Shown here piece after piece: positions 14,026 to 21,088 of a stretch of DNA of 21,088 nt. The position numbers and the translations under genes were made by a program. Each line of letters starts with the position of its first letter. Positions within the stretch are counted from its first letter, which is position 1. The stretch lies in assembly GCA_050246595.1 (NCBI GenBank), contig JBFWVT010000085.1, forward strand, positions 1 through 21,088. Direction: 5' to 3'. This DNA is from DATARH01 sp050246595. Its GTDB lineage: Bacteria; Pseudomonadota; Alphaproteobacteria; ATCC43930; CGMCC-115725. The notes under the pieces were generated by a model. That model was given only the letters and a program-made list of their open reading frames with translations, was not told the DNA's origin and did not search any database.

Positions 14026-14937
14026 ATGACAGTCGCCTCCCCAACCCCGAGCGGTGCTGCCGGCCTGCGCGACGATCGTTCGCTGGCGCAGCGCGGTCCG
14101 TTCGCCGCCGTTTGGAATTTTCTACGGCGCCAGCCGGTCGGCTCGATCGGCATCTTCCTGGTGCTGCTGTTCGGGCTGGCCGGCGCCTTTGCCGATGTCC
14201 TGGCGCCCTACAATCCGACCGCAAACGACTTCTCGGCAATGACCGAGCCGCCGAGCTGGGCGCATCCGCTCGGCACTGACCAGCTCGGGCGCGATCTGCT
14301 GTCGCGCATTTTGTACGGCGCGCGCACCGCCTTCATCGTCGGGTTGACAGCGGCACTGGTCAGCGGGTTCGCCGGTCTCTTTCTCGGCGTCGCAAGTGCC
14401 TATTTCGGCGGCCACATCGATCTGTTGGTGCAGCGCTTTGTCGACGTTTTCATGGCCTTCCCGCTGATCATCATGGCGCTGGCCGTCGTGTCGATCTTCG
14501 GAACCGGCGTCGAGAACGTGATCCTGGCGATCACGATCCCGCTGATCCCACGCTGCGCCCGCATCGTGCGGTCGAGCGCGCTGGCGATCCGCGAGGTGCC
14601 CTATGTCGACGCGGCGCGCGCCCTCGGCTACGGGCACCTGCGGATCATCGCGTTTCACATGATCCCGAACGTTATGGCGCCGTTTCTCGTCGTCATCACC
14701 GCGTTTGTCGGCCAGGCGATCCTGGCCGAGGCGGCGCTGTCCTATCTCGGGCTCGGCGTGCAGGAGCCGGTGCCGGCCTGGGGGCTGATGCTGCAAGGCG
14801 GCGCCGAGGAATACGCGACAACGGCGCCGTGGATCGCCGTCTTCCCGGGCCTCGCGATCATGCTGACCGTATTCGGCATCAACCTGTTCGGCGACTCGCT
14901 GCGCGACGTGCTCGATCCGAAACTGCGCGACCGCTGA
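14026..14937 (+). CDS. ABC transporter permease (DppC family)
   Basis: The 303-aa product is the second permease, of the DppC type. A cytoplasmic N-terminal tail (about 1-38) leads to the first membrane segment (SIGIFLVLLFGLAGAFADVL), then the conserved HPLGTDQLGRDLLSRILYGAR, and the EAA-type loop EVPYVDAARALGYGHLRIIAF that docks the ATPase. AGAGAT precedes the ATG. No dppD or dppF ATPase gene follows: the next gene is convergent. The importer must therefore use an ATPase encoded elsewhere, or part of the operon has been lost or separated. Substrate class (peptide, opine, hydantoin-like amide) cannot be settled from sequence. Confidence 0.93.
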   Translation: MTVASPTPSGAAGLRDDRSLAQRGPFAAVWNFLRRQPVGSIGIFLVLLFGLAGAFADVLAPYNPTANDFSAMTEPPSWAHPLGTDQLGRDLLSRILYGARTAFIVGLTAALVSGFAGLFLGVASAYFGGHIDLLVQRFVDVFMAFPLIIMALAVVSIFGTGVENVILAITIPLIPRCARIVRSSALAIREVPYVDAARALGYGHLRIIAFHMIPNVMAPFLVVITAFVGQAILAEAALSYLGLGVQEPVPAWGLMLQGGAEEYATTAPWIAVFPGLAIMLTVFGINLFGDSLRDVLDPKLRDR

Positions 14938-14976
14938 GCGGGCCGTCTCTGTCGCCGGCCGGCAACGCCTCGCCGC

Positions 14977-17031
14977 CTACAGCGTCAACGAATTGACATA
15001 GGCGGCGAGGTCGCGCTCGGCAGCGGCGAGCCCCTCCGATGCCGCGGTAATCGCGCCGGAAATCCGCTCGATCGCGCTCTCGGTCTCGGCGAATTTTTCG
15101 AGCTGATCCCGGCGCAGTGCCGGCTCGTTCCCGACAGCCGTCAGATTGGCGCGCAACCGGTTTTCATCCTCGATCAGCCGGGCGCGCTGCGCCTCGAGCC
15201 GGTCGAGTTCGGCTCTCCGCCCCGCGATCTCCTGCCGGCGCGTGGCGAGTTCGGCCAGGGCTTGCCGCAGTTTCGGATCGAGTTCGGCTGAGGATACCAG
15301 AACGCCGAGCCGGTTCTCGTCAATGTCCAGCAGGCGGATCGTCTCCTCAATCGGCTGCTCCTCGATAACCGTGAGTTTGCCGTCGCTATCCGCCGGCAGG
15401 TTCACCGGAATGCGATAGGCCTGCGGCGTCAATTCCACGGTCTGCGGATCGGGCGAGGTCAATTCGGCGCCGGGGCGCCGCGGATGCTCGATCAACAGCA
15501 TCGGGGGCGGCGGACCCGCCGATTTCACCCCGTATGTCGTCGTCCAACGCACCACCCGGCCGATCCGCATGACCCCCTCGGCGATCGACGCCTTGACGAT
15601 CGGGCGCCGCTGGGCGGTGCCGCGGTCGATCGTGACCTTGCCGTCGAGAGCATAGCTCAGCAGCCGCTTGTCGCCGACCGGCAACGCCGCGAGCTGCGCA
15701 TCGCCGAGATAGAGGGCACCGCTATCCGGGTTCTGCTGATAGAGCGTCAACACGCCAGGCGGCAGCCCGCTGCCGCTGTCGTTGGTCATCTCGATTGCGG
15801 CGAGCGGGTGATGGGTATTGACTAATGGCTGAAACAGGTCGATGCGACGCGCCGGCAGGTCGCGGTCGAGCAGCGGCAGCATCAGGCTTTGCCCGGCCGC
15901 GACGGTGACTTTGTAAGGGGCGGTAAACGCGATCTGCGTCGACTGTTCGGAAATCTCGGCCGCGACGATCGATGCCGGGGCGGGGGGTGGTGCCGGCGGA
16001 GCGGGCGCGGCGAACATCGGCGCCTCCTCGGCGGCCGAGGGTGCGCCCGGCGGCAGGGTCTGCCGCCGCGGCGATGCGGCAGCGTCGTCTTTGGCACGAG
16101 GCTTACCAAGCGCCGCCGCGGCAACAGTGCCGGTGTCCGGCGGGGGCAGGATCCGATCGCCCGCTGCGACCGGCACGGTCGGTCGCTTTATGTAATAGCT
16201 TTCGTAGAGAGCCTGGTGGAACGTGACCGGATTGCCGGAAAGCAGGGTCAGCTCGACCTCCTGCCAGGGCCGGCCGCTAAAATTCTCAAGCACGGCCCAG
16301 CCTTGCAGCCGCGCCGTGTTTGCCTGCGGATCGGAAGGCAGGTTGAGCCGGTACGAGGCTTTCCACAGCGGCATGGCCACGACATAGCCGAGCCGCAGCG
16401 TGCGCGCTCCGGTGCCGCGGGTATGCATGCTGAGCCGCCGCTGGCCCGATATGCGATAGGCCGCGATCCGGGCCAGCGCGGTATTGATCTGCCGCTGCAA
16501 TTCCGGGTCGGCGAACGCGATCGCCTCGACATCCTGCAGGACGACCTGCTGCAACCCGGCCGGCGTCATGAGACTGACCCGCGCCCGGGTCTCGGCGATG
16601 CCGCCGGGTCCGGTCGCGGTCTCCCGATCGACATGCACGAGCCGACCGCTGAGCGGTCGTGGGCCAATGACGCGGACCTCCGACCCTTGCAGCGCATTCA
16701 GCAGATCGGTGGCGGAATTCAGCGCCGCCGGGTCGAAGGGCAGATCGACAAGGCTCCGGGCCAGCGGCTCCCGCCCGGGCAGTGTGATTTCGCCGACCGT
16801 GCCGCCCGCATCGTAGACAACGAGGCTCTTCAGGACGTCATCAACCTGATCGAGCGGCACGTCGAGCGTCACCGTCGCGTCGCCCTCGACCGGGGCCTCG
16901 TATTCGAAGTAGCCGACTCCGCCATTCGACAGCACGACCCGCTTCAGCGCGAGGGTGGCGGCAGCGGCCGGCGATGCCACGACCACCGACGCGGCAATTA
17001 TGACGGCAAGGTGCGCTGGCGATCTCCTCAT
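14977..17031 (-). CDS. Exported DUF4139 domain-containing protein
   Basis: The 684-aa product begins with a clear signal peptide (core about 8-22, ASPAAAA near 19-25). The middle and C-terminal parts match DUF4139 proteins (LRLGYVVAMPLWKASYRLNL at 212-231, TAPYKVTVAAGQSLMLPLLDRDLPARR in part, and the PVNLPAD-DGKLTVIEEQP segment). A proline/alanine-rich linker runs about 285-358. The last 85 residues form a probable coiled coil rich in R, E, L and A. Function is unknown; related proteins (MuiA-like) were linked to mucoidy. AGGAG sits six bases before the ATG. It is convergent with the permease gene (39 bp apart) and divergent from hydantoinase A, so it is not part of either operon. Confidence 0.88.
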   Translation of the reverse strand: MRRSPAHLAVIIAASVVVASPAAAATLALKRVVLSNGGVGYFEYEAPVEGDATVTLDVPLDQVDDVLKSLVVYDAGGTVGEITLPGREPLARSLVDLPFDPAALNSATDLLNALQGSEVRVIGPRPLSGRLVHVDRETATGPGGIAETRARVSLMTPAGLQQVVLQDVEAIAFADPELQRQINTALARIAAYRISGQRRLSMHTRGTGARTLRLGYVVAMPLWKASYRLNLPSDPQANTARLQGWAVLENFSGRPWQEVELTLLSGNPVTFHQALYESYYIKRPTVPVAAGDRILPPPDTGTVAAAALGKPRAKDDAAASPRRQTLPPGAPSAAEEAPMFAAPAPPAPPPAPASIVAAEISEQSTQIAFTAPYKVTVAAGQSLMLPLLDRDLPARRIDLFQPLVNTHHPLAAIEMTNDSGSGLPPGVLTLYQQNPDSGALYLGDAQLAALPVGDKRLLSYALDGKVTIDRGTAQRRPIVKASIAEGVMRIGRVVRWTTTYGVKSAGPPPPMLLIEHPRRPGAELTSPDPQTVELTPQAYRIPVNLPADSDGKLTVIEEQPIEETIRLLDIDENRLGVLVSSAELDPKLRQALAELATRRQEIAGRRAELDRLEAQRARLIEDENRLRANLTAVGNEPALRRDQLEKFAETESAIERISGAITAASEGLAAAERDLAAYVNSLTL

Positions 17032-17168
17032 TTCGTCTCCTGCTCGGTCTCGGGATGATCGTCGATGACGAGAATGGCGATTTTACGGTCTGCGGCCGGT
17101 GAGGTTTGACAAAGAAGCCTGCGCCGCGGACCTTTACCGTTTTCCGATATCGGCTCGGCAAGGCGCGG

Positions 17169-19265
17169 GTGACGGCGGTGGAGGGCAGGACGCAGGCGAG
17201 GCTCGGGGTCGATATCGGCGGCACGTTTACCGATGTCGCGCTGGAGGCGGACGGGCGCCGTTTCAGCGCGAAGATCCTGACCACCCCCGAGGCCCCCGAG
17301 CGCGCCGTGATCGCGGCGATGCGCGCGGTGCTGCGCGACGCGGGGCTGGCGCCTGGCGACCTGTCGATCATCATTCACGGCACGACCCTGGCAACCAACG
17401 CAATTATCGAGCGCAAGGGTGCCAGGACCGCGCTGGTCACGACCGAAGGGTTTCGCGATACGGTCGAGATAAGACACGAAAACCGTTTCGAGCAGTACGA
17501 CGTCAATATCGACCTGCCGCCGCCCTTGGTGCCGCGCCGTCTGCGTTTTGTCGTGCCGGAGCGGATCGATGCGCGCGGGCGGATCGTCACGCCCCTCGAC
17601 GAGGCCGCCGTCGAGGCGCTGGCCGGGAAGCTCTCCGCGGTCGGGGTGGAGAGCGTCGCGATCGGGTTTCTGCACAGTTTTACCAATCCGGCGCACGAAG
17701 AGCGCGCCCGCGAGATCCTGGCGGCATTTCTGCCCGGCATCAGCTTTGCGCTGTCTAGCGAGGTATCGCCCGAGATGCGCGAGTACGAGCGCTTCTCGAC
17801 GGCCTGCGCCAACGCCTATGTCCAGCCGATGATCGGGCGCTATCTCGCCAGTTTGGCGGAGCGGCTCGGGGCCGAGGGATTTTGCTGTCCGTTGTTTCTG
17901 ATGCTGTCGGGCGGCGGGCTGACAACGGTCGAGACGGCGATCCGCTTTCCGGTGCGGCTGGTCGAGAGCGGCCCGGCAGGCGGCGCGATCTTCGCGAGCC
18001 ACATCGCCCGGCAATGCGGTCTCGAAAAAGTGCTGTCCTACGACATGGGCGGCACGACCGCGAAGATTTGTCTGATCGACGACTACCGGCCGCAGACCAG
18101 CCGCGCTTTCGAGGTCGCGCGGGTCTATCGCTTCAAAAAGGGCAGCGGGCTGCCGCTGCGCATCCCGGTCATCGAGATGGTCGAGATCGGGGCGGGGGGC
18201 GGCTCGATCGCGCGGGTGGACAGGCTGAACCGCATCACGGTCGGGCCGGACAGCGCCGGCGCCGATCCCGGTCCGGCCTGCTACGGGCGCGGCGGCACGG
18301 CGCCGACCGTGACCGACGCCGATCTGCTGCTTGGCCGTATCGACCCTGCCGGATTTTCCGGCGGGCGCATGGCGCTGGACCGCGACGCCGCCGAGACCGC
18401 CTTGCGGCAGGAAGTGGCGGAAAAGCTCGATCTGGCGTTGCCGCTGGCCGCGTTCGGGGTCGGCGAGATCGTCGACGAGAACATGGCCAATGCGGCGCGG
18501 GTACACGCGATCGAGAGCGGCAAGGACGCGCGCGGCCGCACCCTGGTTGCCTTTGGCGGAGCGGCGCCGCTGCATGCGGCGCGGATGGCCGAGAAGCTGG
18601 GACTCGACCGGGTGCTGGTGCCGTCGCAGGCCGGGGTCGGCTCGGCGGTCGGGTTTCTGCGCGCGCCGATCGCCTACGAGGTGGTGCGCTCGCAACTGCA
18701 GCGGCTCGACCGGTTCGACGCCGCGGCGGCCAATGCGCTGCTCGCGTCGATGCGGGCGGAGGCCGAGGTGATCGTGCGGCGCGGCGAGAAGGAGGCGGAA
18801 CTGACCGAGACCCGCTCGGCTTTTATGCGCTACCGCGGCCAGGGACACGAAATCGCGGTGCCGGTGCCGGCGCGGTCCTACCGGCCGGAGGATGCCGGGG
18901 AGCTGCTGAGAGCGTTTGAGGCGGCTTATCGGGTTCTGTACAGCCGGGTCATCCCGGGGGTCGAGGTCGAGGTGCTGAGCTGGGTTCTGCTGCTGAGCGG
19001 CCCGGCGCCGGCGGGGGAGGGGGAGGCTCCGGCCGAGCCGCCGGTGTCATACCCCGAGCCGGCGCGGCGGCGCGCGGTGTTCGACCCGGAGAGCGCCGGG
19101 TTTGTCGAGGTCGGGATATACGAGCGGGCGGCGCTGGCTCCGGGGGCGGTGATCCAGGGACCGGCGATCATCGTCGAGGACGAAACCTCGACGGTGGTCG
19201 GCCGCGCCTTTGACGCCCGGATCGACGGCTGGAGGTATATCGAGCTGGTTCGGAAAAATCCCTGA
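17169..19265 (+). CDS. Hydantoinase A / 5-oxoprolinase-type ATPase subunit
   Basis: The product (698 aa from GTG 17169) is a complete hydantoinase/oxoprolinase A subunit, which couples ATP hydrolysis to opening of cyclic amides such as N-methylhydantoin or 5-oxoproline. Visible parts are the first phosphate loop GVDIGGTFTDVAL (13-25), HGTTLATNAIIERKGA, the second actin-like motif SYDMGGTTAKICLIDD, the GADPGPACYGRGG block and LVAFGGAAPLHA. The frame is open back to a TTG at 17106, but that extension is not family-like; GTG at 17178 is another choice. The B subunit normally encoded next to it is missing: downstream is a 258-bp gap and the TPR gene. It could be linked by function to the nearby importer, though the DUF4139 gene lies between. 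Confidence 0.92.
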   Translation: MTAVEGRTQARLGVDIGGTFTDVALEADGRRFSAKILTTPEAPERAVIAAMRAVLRDAGLAPGDLSIIIHGTTLATNAIIERKGARTALVTTEGFRDTVEIRHENRFEQYDVNIDLPPPLVPRRLRFVVPERIDARGRIVTPLDEAAVEALAGKLSAVGVESVAIGFLHSFTNPAHEERAREILAAFLPGISFALSSEVSPEMREYERFSTACANAYVQPMIGRYLASLAERLGAEGFCCPLFLMLSGGGLTTVETAIRFPVRLVESGPAGGAIFASHIARQCGLEKVLSYDMGGTTAKICLIDDYRPQTSRAFEVARVYRFKKGSGLPLRIPVIEMVEIGAGGGSIARVDRLNRITVGPDSAGADPGPACYGRGGTAPTVTDADLLLGRIDPAGFSGGRMALDRDAAETALRQEVAEKLDLALPLAAFGVGEIVDENMANAARVHAIESGKDARGRTLVAFGGAAPLHAARMAEKLGLDRVLVPSQAGVGSAVGFLRAPIAYEVVRSQLQRLDRFDAAAANALLASMRAEAEVIVRRGEKEAELTETRSAFMRYRGQGHEIAVPVPARSYRPEDAGELLRAFEAAYRVLYSRVIPGVEVEVLSWVLLLSGPAPAGEGEAPAEPPVSYPEPARRRAVFDPESAGFVEVGIYERAALAPGAVIQGPAIIVEDETSTVVGRAFDARIDGWRYIELVRKNP

Positions 19266-19448
19266 TCGCAGGGAAATTTTTCCCGGCTTCCGCTATCCGG
19301 GAGAAAGCCTCGCCTTCTGGCGGGAGAGCAGGGAAATCGCGGCACCCCGAGCATGGGAGTCATGCCGCGAACAGCGATTGTGCAGGGAATGGGGTTCGCG
19401 CGCGCCGCCGGTCCGCTCTCAATTATATGAGAATGCAGCGTCGCACAC

Positions 19449-19461
19449 AATTGCGGCAATT
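19449..19461. promoter_or_regulatory. Small perfect dyad upstream of the TPR gene
   Basis: AATTGC-G-GCAATT is a perfect 13-bp palindrome about 60 bp before the TPR start, in a locally A/T-richer stretch. It might be an operator; nothing else supports that. The rest of the 258-bp gap (19266-19523) shows no gene. Confidence 0.25.
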
Positions 19462-19523
19462 TTCGCGACGATGTCGCCGCGATAGAGTATTGACCGGGAG
19501 GGAAGAGCCTTCGGAGGACACCG

Positions 19524-20966
19524 ATGCGGGATCGTCGGCGCCGGCGGTCGTTACCGGCGGGCAGTACAGGACCGGAAACAAAAGCGGGCGCGACCGGAGG
19601 CGGCGGATTGCTGGGCTGGGTCCGCAAGCACATTGTCGGGAGCAGTATCGGGGCGGCCATCGTCGCAAGCCTCACCGCGTGGCTGGGCGGCTTGTTCGGC
19701 TCCGCGCTGAGCGACATCGCTCCCTCCGGAGGCGATGCGTTTTGCGCTCTGCGCGAAGCGGTGGGACAAAGCTGGCCGTTCGCGGACCCGCCAAAGCCTT
19801 CCGACAGGTTCACGATCCTGATCGCGACGATCGACCGCGACGATGCCGATCATACCTATACCCGCGCCGTCGCGCGCGCGTTTATGAACCGGGACGGGAT
19901 CGAGCGAATCGCGACCTGCCGGGTGTTGCGGCTTCCGGACGTCGGCCGTGAGGCGGAAGTAACGGCCGTGAACACCGCGCGCGAGTGGCTGCAACAGCGG
20001 CACGCCAATCTACTCATCGGCGGCGAACTGCTCAAAAAGGACGAGAGGGTATACCTCTGGTTTGTCGGCGAGGGCGGCGGGCAGGATTTTCAAGCGACGC
20101 CGTTCCACCTCGACGCCAACCTGCTCAAGGAGGATTTCAAGCAGGCCGCCTCGACGCAACTGCTGGGCGTCGCGCTGGCCGCCGTCAAGCCAGCAACGGA
20201 AGAGGGCGGAAAATACCTGGTCGAAATCCTGAGACCGGTCACCGAACGCCTGCGATATCTATTACGCGACACCGCCGGCTTTTCCGAAGAGCAGCGGGCG
20301 CAGCTTCAGCACGCGCTCGGGCTCGGGTTGTTGGTGGTCGGCGAACAGAGCGGCGACAATCGAGCGTTGGAGGACGCTGCGACGGCGTTCCGCGCGGTAC
20401 TGACGAAATGGACACGCGAGCACGCGCCGCTCGCTTGGGCGGAGACGCAGAACAATCTCGGCAACGTTCTGGCGAACCTTGGCGAGCGCGAGAGCGGCAC
20501 CGCCCGGCTGGAGGAGGCAACCGCCGCTTATCGGGAGGCGCTTACTGAATCAAAGCGCGAGCGCGTGCCGCTCGCTTGGGCGGGGACGCAGAACAATCTC
20601 GGCAACGTGCTGACGAACCTCGGCAGGCGCGAGAGCGGCACCGCCCGGCTGGAACAGGCGGTCGCCGCCTATCACGAGGCACTAAAGGAACTGAAGCGCG
20701 AGCGCGTGCCGTTCGATTGGGCGGGGACGCAGAGCAATCTTGGCACCGCGCTGATGAGGCTTGGTGAGCGCGAGAGCGGCACCGCCCGGCTGGAACAGGC
20801 GGTCGCCGCCTATCACGAGGCACTAAAGGAACTGAAGCGCGAGCGCGTGCCGCTCGCTTGGGCAATGACGCAGAGCAATCTTGGCACCGCGCTGATGAGG
20901 CTTGGTGAGCGCGAGAGCGGCACCGCCCGGCTGGAACAGGCGGTCGCCGCCTATCACGAGGCACTA
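19524..20966 (+). CDS. Membrane-anchored TPR protein, interrupted by IS630
   Basis: The frame starts at ATG 19524 behind CGGAGGA and encodes 481 residues up to the IS target TA. A basic tail (RDRRRRR) and one hydrophobic segment (about 37-62) suggest a membrane anchor. A globular part follows (FTILIATIDRDD, DVGREAEVTAVNTAREWLQQ, ANLLIGGELLKKDERVYLWF), and from about residue 279 there are 47-residue TPR-type units of the form LEQAVAAYHEAL...WA-TQ-NLG-AL--LGERESGT. I recognise this architecture from TPR proteins in alphaproteobacteria such as Azospirillum relatives; the function is unknown. The frame stays open through the IS to the window end, so a hybrid tail would replace the lost repeats. 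Native C-terminal sequence lies beyond the IS, if kept. Confidence 0.85.
20358..20966 (+). repeat. 141-bp tandem coding repeats (TPR units)
   Basis: Four full units start at 20358, 20499, 20640 and 20781, and a fifth is cut by the IS. Each encodes 47 residues in the same frame. The units at 20640 and 20781 differ at only five bases, all within a short patch, showing recent duplication or homogenisation; the first unit is the most diverged. Confidence 0.9.
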
Positions 20967-20992
20967 GAGCGTGATCGCATCAGGTTGAAGCG
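20967..20992 (+). repeat. IS630 terminal inverted repeat (transposase 3' side)
   Basis: Begins GAGCGTGATCG and ends AGGTTGAAGCG; 22 of 26 positions match the terminal repeat at 99-124. The transposase stop codon lies inside it. Confidence 0.75.
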
Positions 20993-21088
20993 TAGCCGGC
21001 ATTGGCGAGGTAGTTTGCGCATTCCTGTGCGGAGAAATGATCGAGCAAGGAGCCGATCTGGCGCCACGTGTCCTCGGTGGTGCGCGGA
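20980..21088 (-). CDS. IS630-family transposase, C-terminal fragment (runs off window)
   Basis: The minus strand from the window edge reads RTTEDTWRQIGSLLD then FSAQECANYLANAGYAST and a TGA stop at 20980-20982. This is the usual C-terminus of IS630-family transposases (the LLD-F---EC-NY---AGY pattern). The catalytic DDE residues lie outside the window. It is on the same strand as the N-terminal fragment at 1-30, so the two edge copies are in direct orientation. Confidence 0.8.
   Translation of the reverse strand, partial: PRTTEDTWRQIGSLLDHFSAQECANYLANAGYAST

Larger units (their letters stand above)
20967..21088 (-). mobile_element. IS630-family insertion sequence, left-hand end of a copy extending right
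   Basis: The element begins after TA (20965-20966) inside the TPR gene and carries the transposase C-terminus on the minus strand. Its terminal repeat matches the one at 99-124 in inverted orientation. The remainder lies beyond the window. Confidence 0.8.

Noticed and set aside
17106..17168. TTG start at 17106 for hydantoinase A
   Set aside because: The added 21 residues are unlike the family N-terminus, and TTGACA at this point looks more like a -35 box, although no good -10 box was found at proper spacing.
19269..19300. Terminator-like GGGAAATTTTTCCC after hydantoinase A
   Set aside because: The T-run is in the loop and the stem is only about 5 bp; the following CCCGG/CCGGG pair is also too weak.
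1..21088. Composite transposon bounded by the two IS630 ends
   Set aside because: IS630 elements move singly at TA sites, the interior is mostly ordinary chromosomal genes, and the edges are better explained by an assembly break at repeats.
1..21088. CRISPR arrays, rRNA and tRNA genes
   Set aside because: None seen; the only tandem repeats are the in-frame 141-bp TPR units.

Overview
The window is high-GC DNA with alphaproteobacterial-looking genes: an expanded-type Crp/Fnr regulator, a dipeptide-type ABC transporter, hydantoinase A, and a TPR protein of a kind I associate with Rhodospirillales and relatives. This placement is an inference from gene content. Both edges lie inside IS630-family elements. 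Positions 1-124 hold the 5' end of a minus-strand transposase, and 20967-21088 hold the 3' end of another, each with a related 26-nt terminal inverted repeat next to a TA target. About 125 nt of IS remains on each side, so this looks like a whole contig that stopped at IS copies.

Layout. 127-890: a small lower-GC unknown ORF abutting the left IS, then an orphan sarcosine oxidase delta subunit (soxD) without soxB, soxA or soxG. 889-1376 (-): a compact toxin/immunity cassette, made of a 77-aa colicin E3-type ribonuclease domain with all four catalytic residues and an overlapping DUF7683-like partner that is the probable immunity protein. It sits 12 nt behind the acetyl-CoA synthetase stop codon. 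1389-4163 (-): acs and, upstream of it, a Crp/Fnr-family regulator with a plausible sigma70 promoter. 4397-8542 (-): six closely packed genes with gaps of about 30 nt or a 4-nt overlap (lysE-like exporter, paiB-like flavoprotein, GDSL esterase, FIST protein, RNA 2',3'-cyclic phosphodiesterase, EVE protein), probably one operon. 8699-9205 (+): glutathione peroxidase, divergent from that operon.

9304-14937 (+): a peptide-type ABC importer cluster with two tandem substrate-binding proteins and two permeases, but no ATPase in the window. The two binding-protein genes are almost identical over 703 bp and clearly diverged after it, as expected from gene conversion. Each is followed by a strong hairpin. 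The 301-bp gap before the permeases also holds a long imperfect stem with an 8+8 bp match and a possible promoter. 14977-17031 (-): an exported DUF4139 protein, convergent with the permeases. 17169-19265 (+): a hydantoinase A/oxoprolinase-type ATPase without its usual B subunit. 19524-20966 (+): a membrane-anchored TPR protein with 141-bp tandem repeats, cut by the right-hand IS630 copy.

Most of the window is ordinary metabolism and transport. The parts that most merit a second look are the orphan rRNase toxin/immunity pair, the mosaic duplication of the binding proteins with its structured spacers, and the IS-bounded edges.
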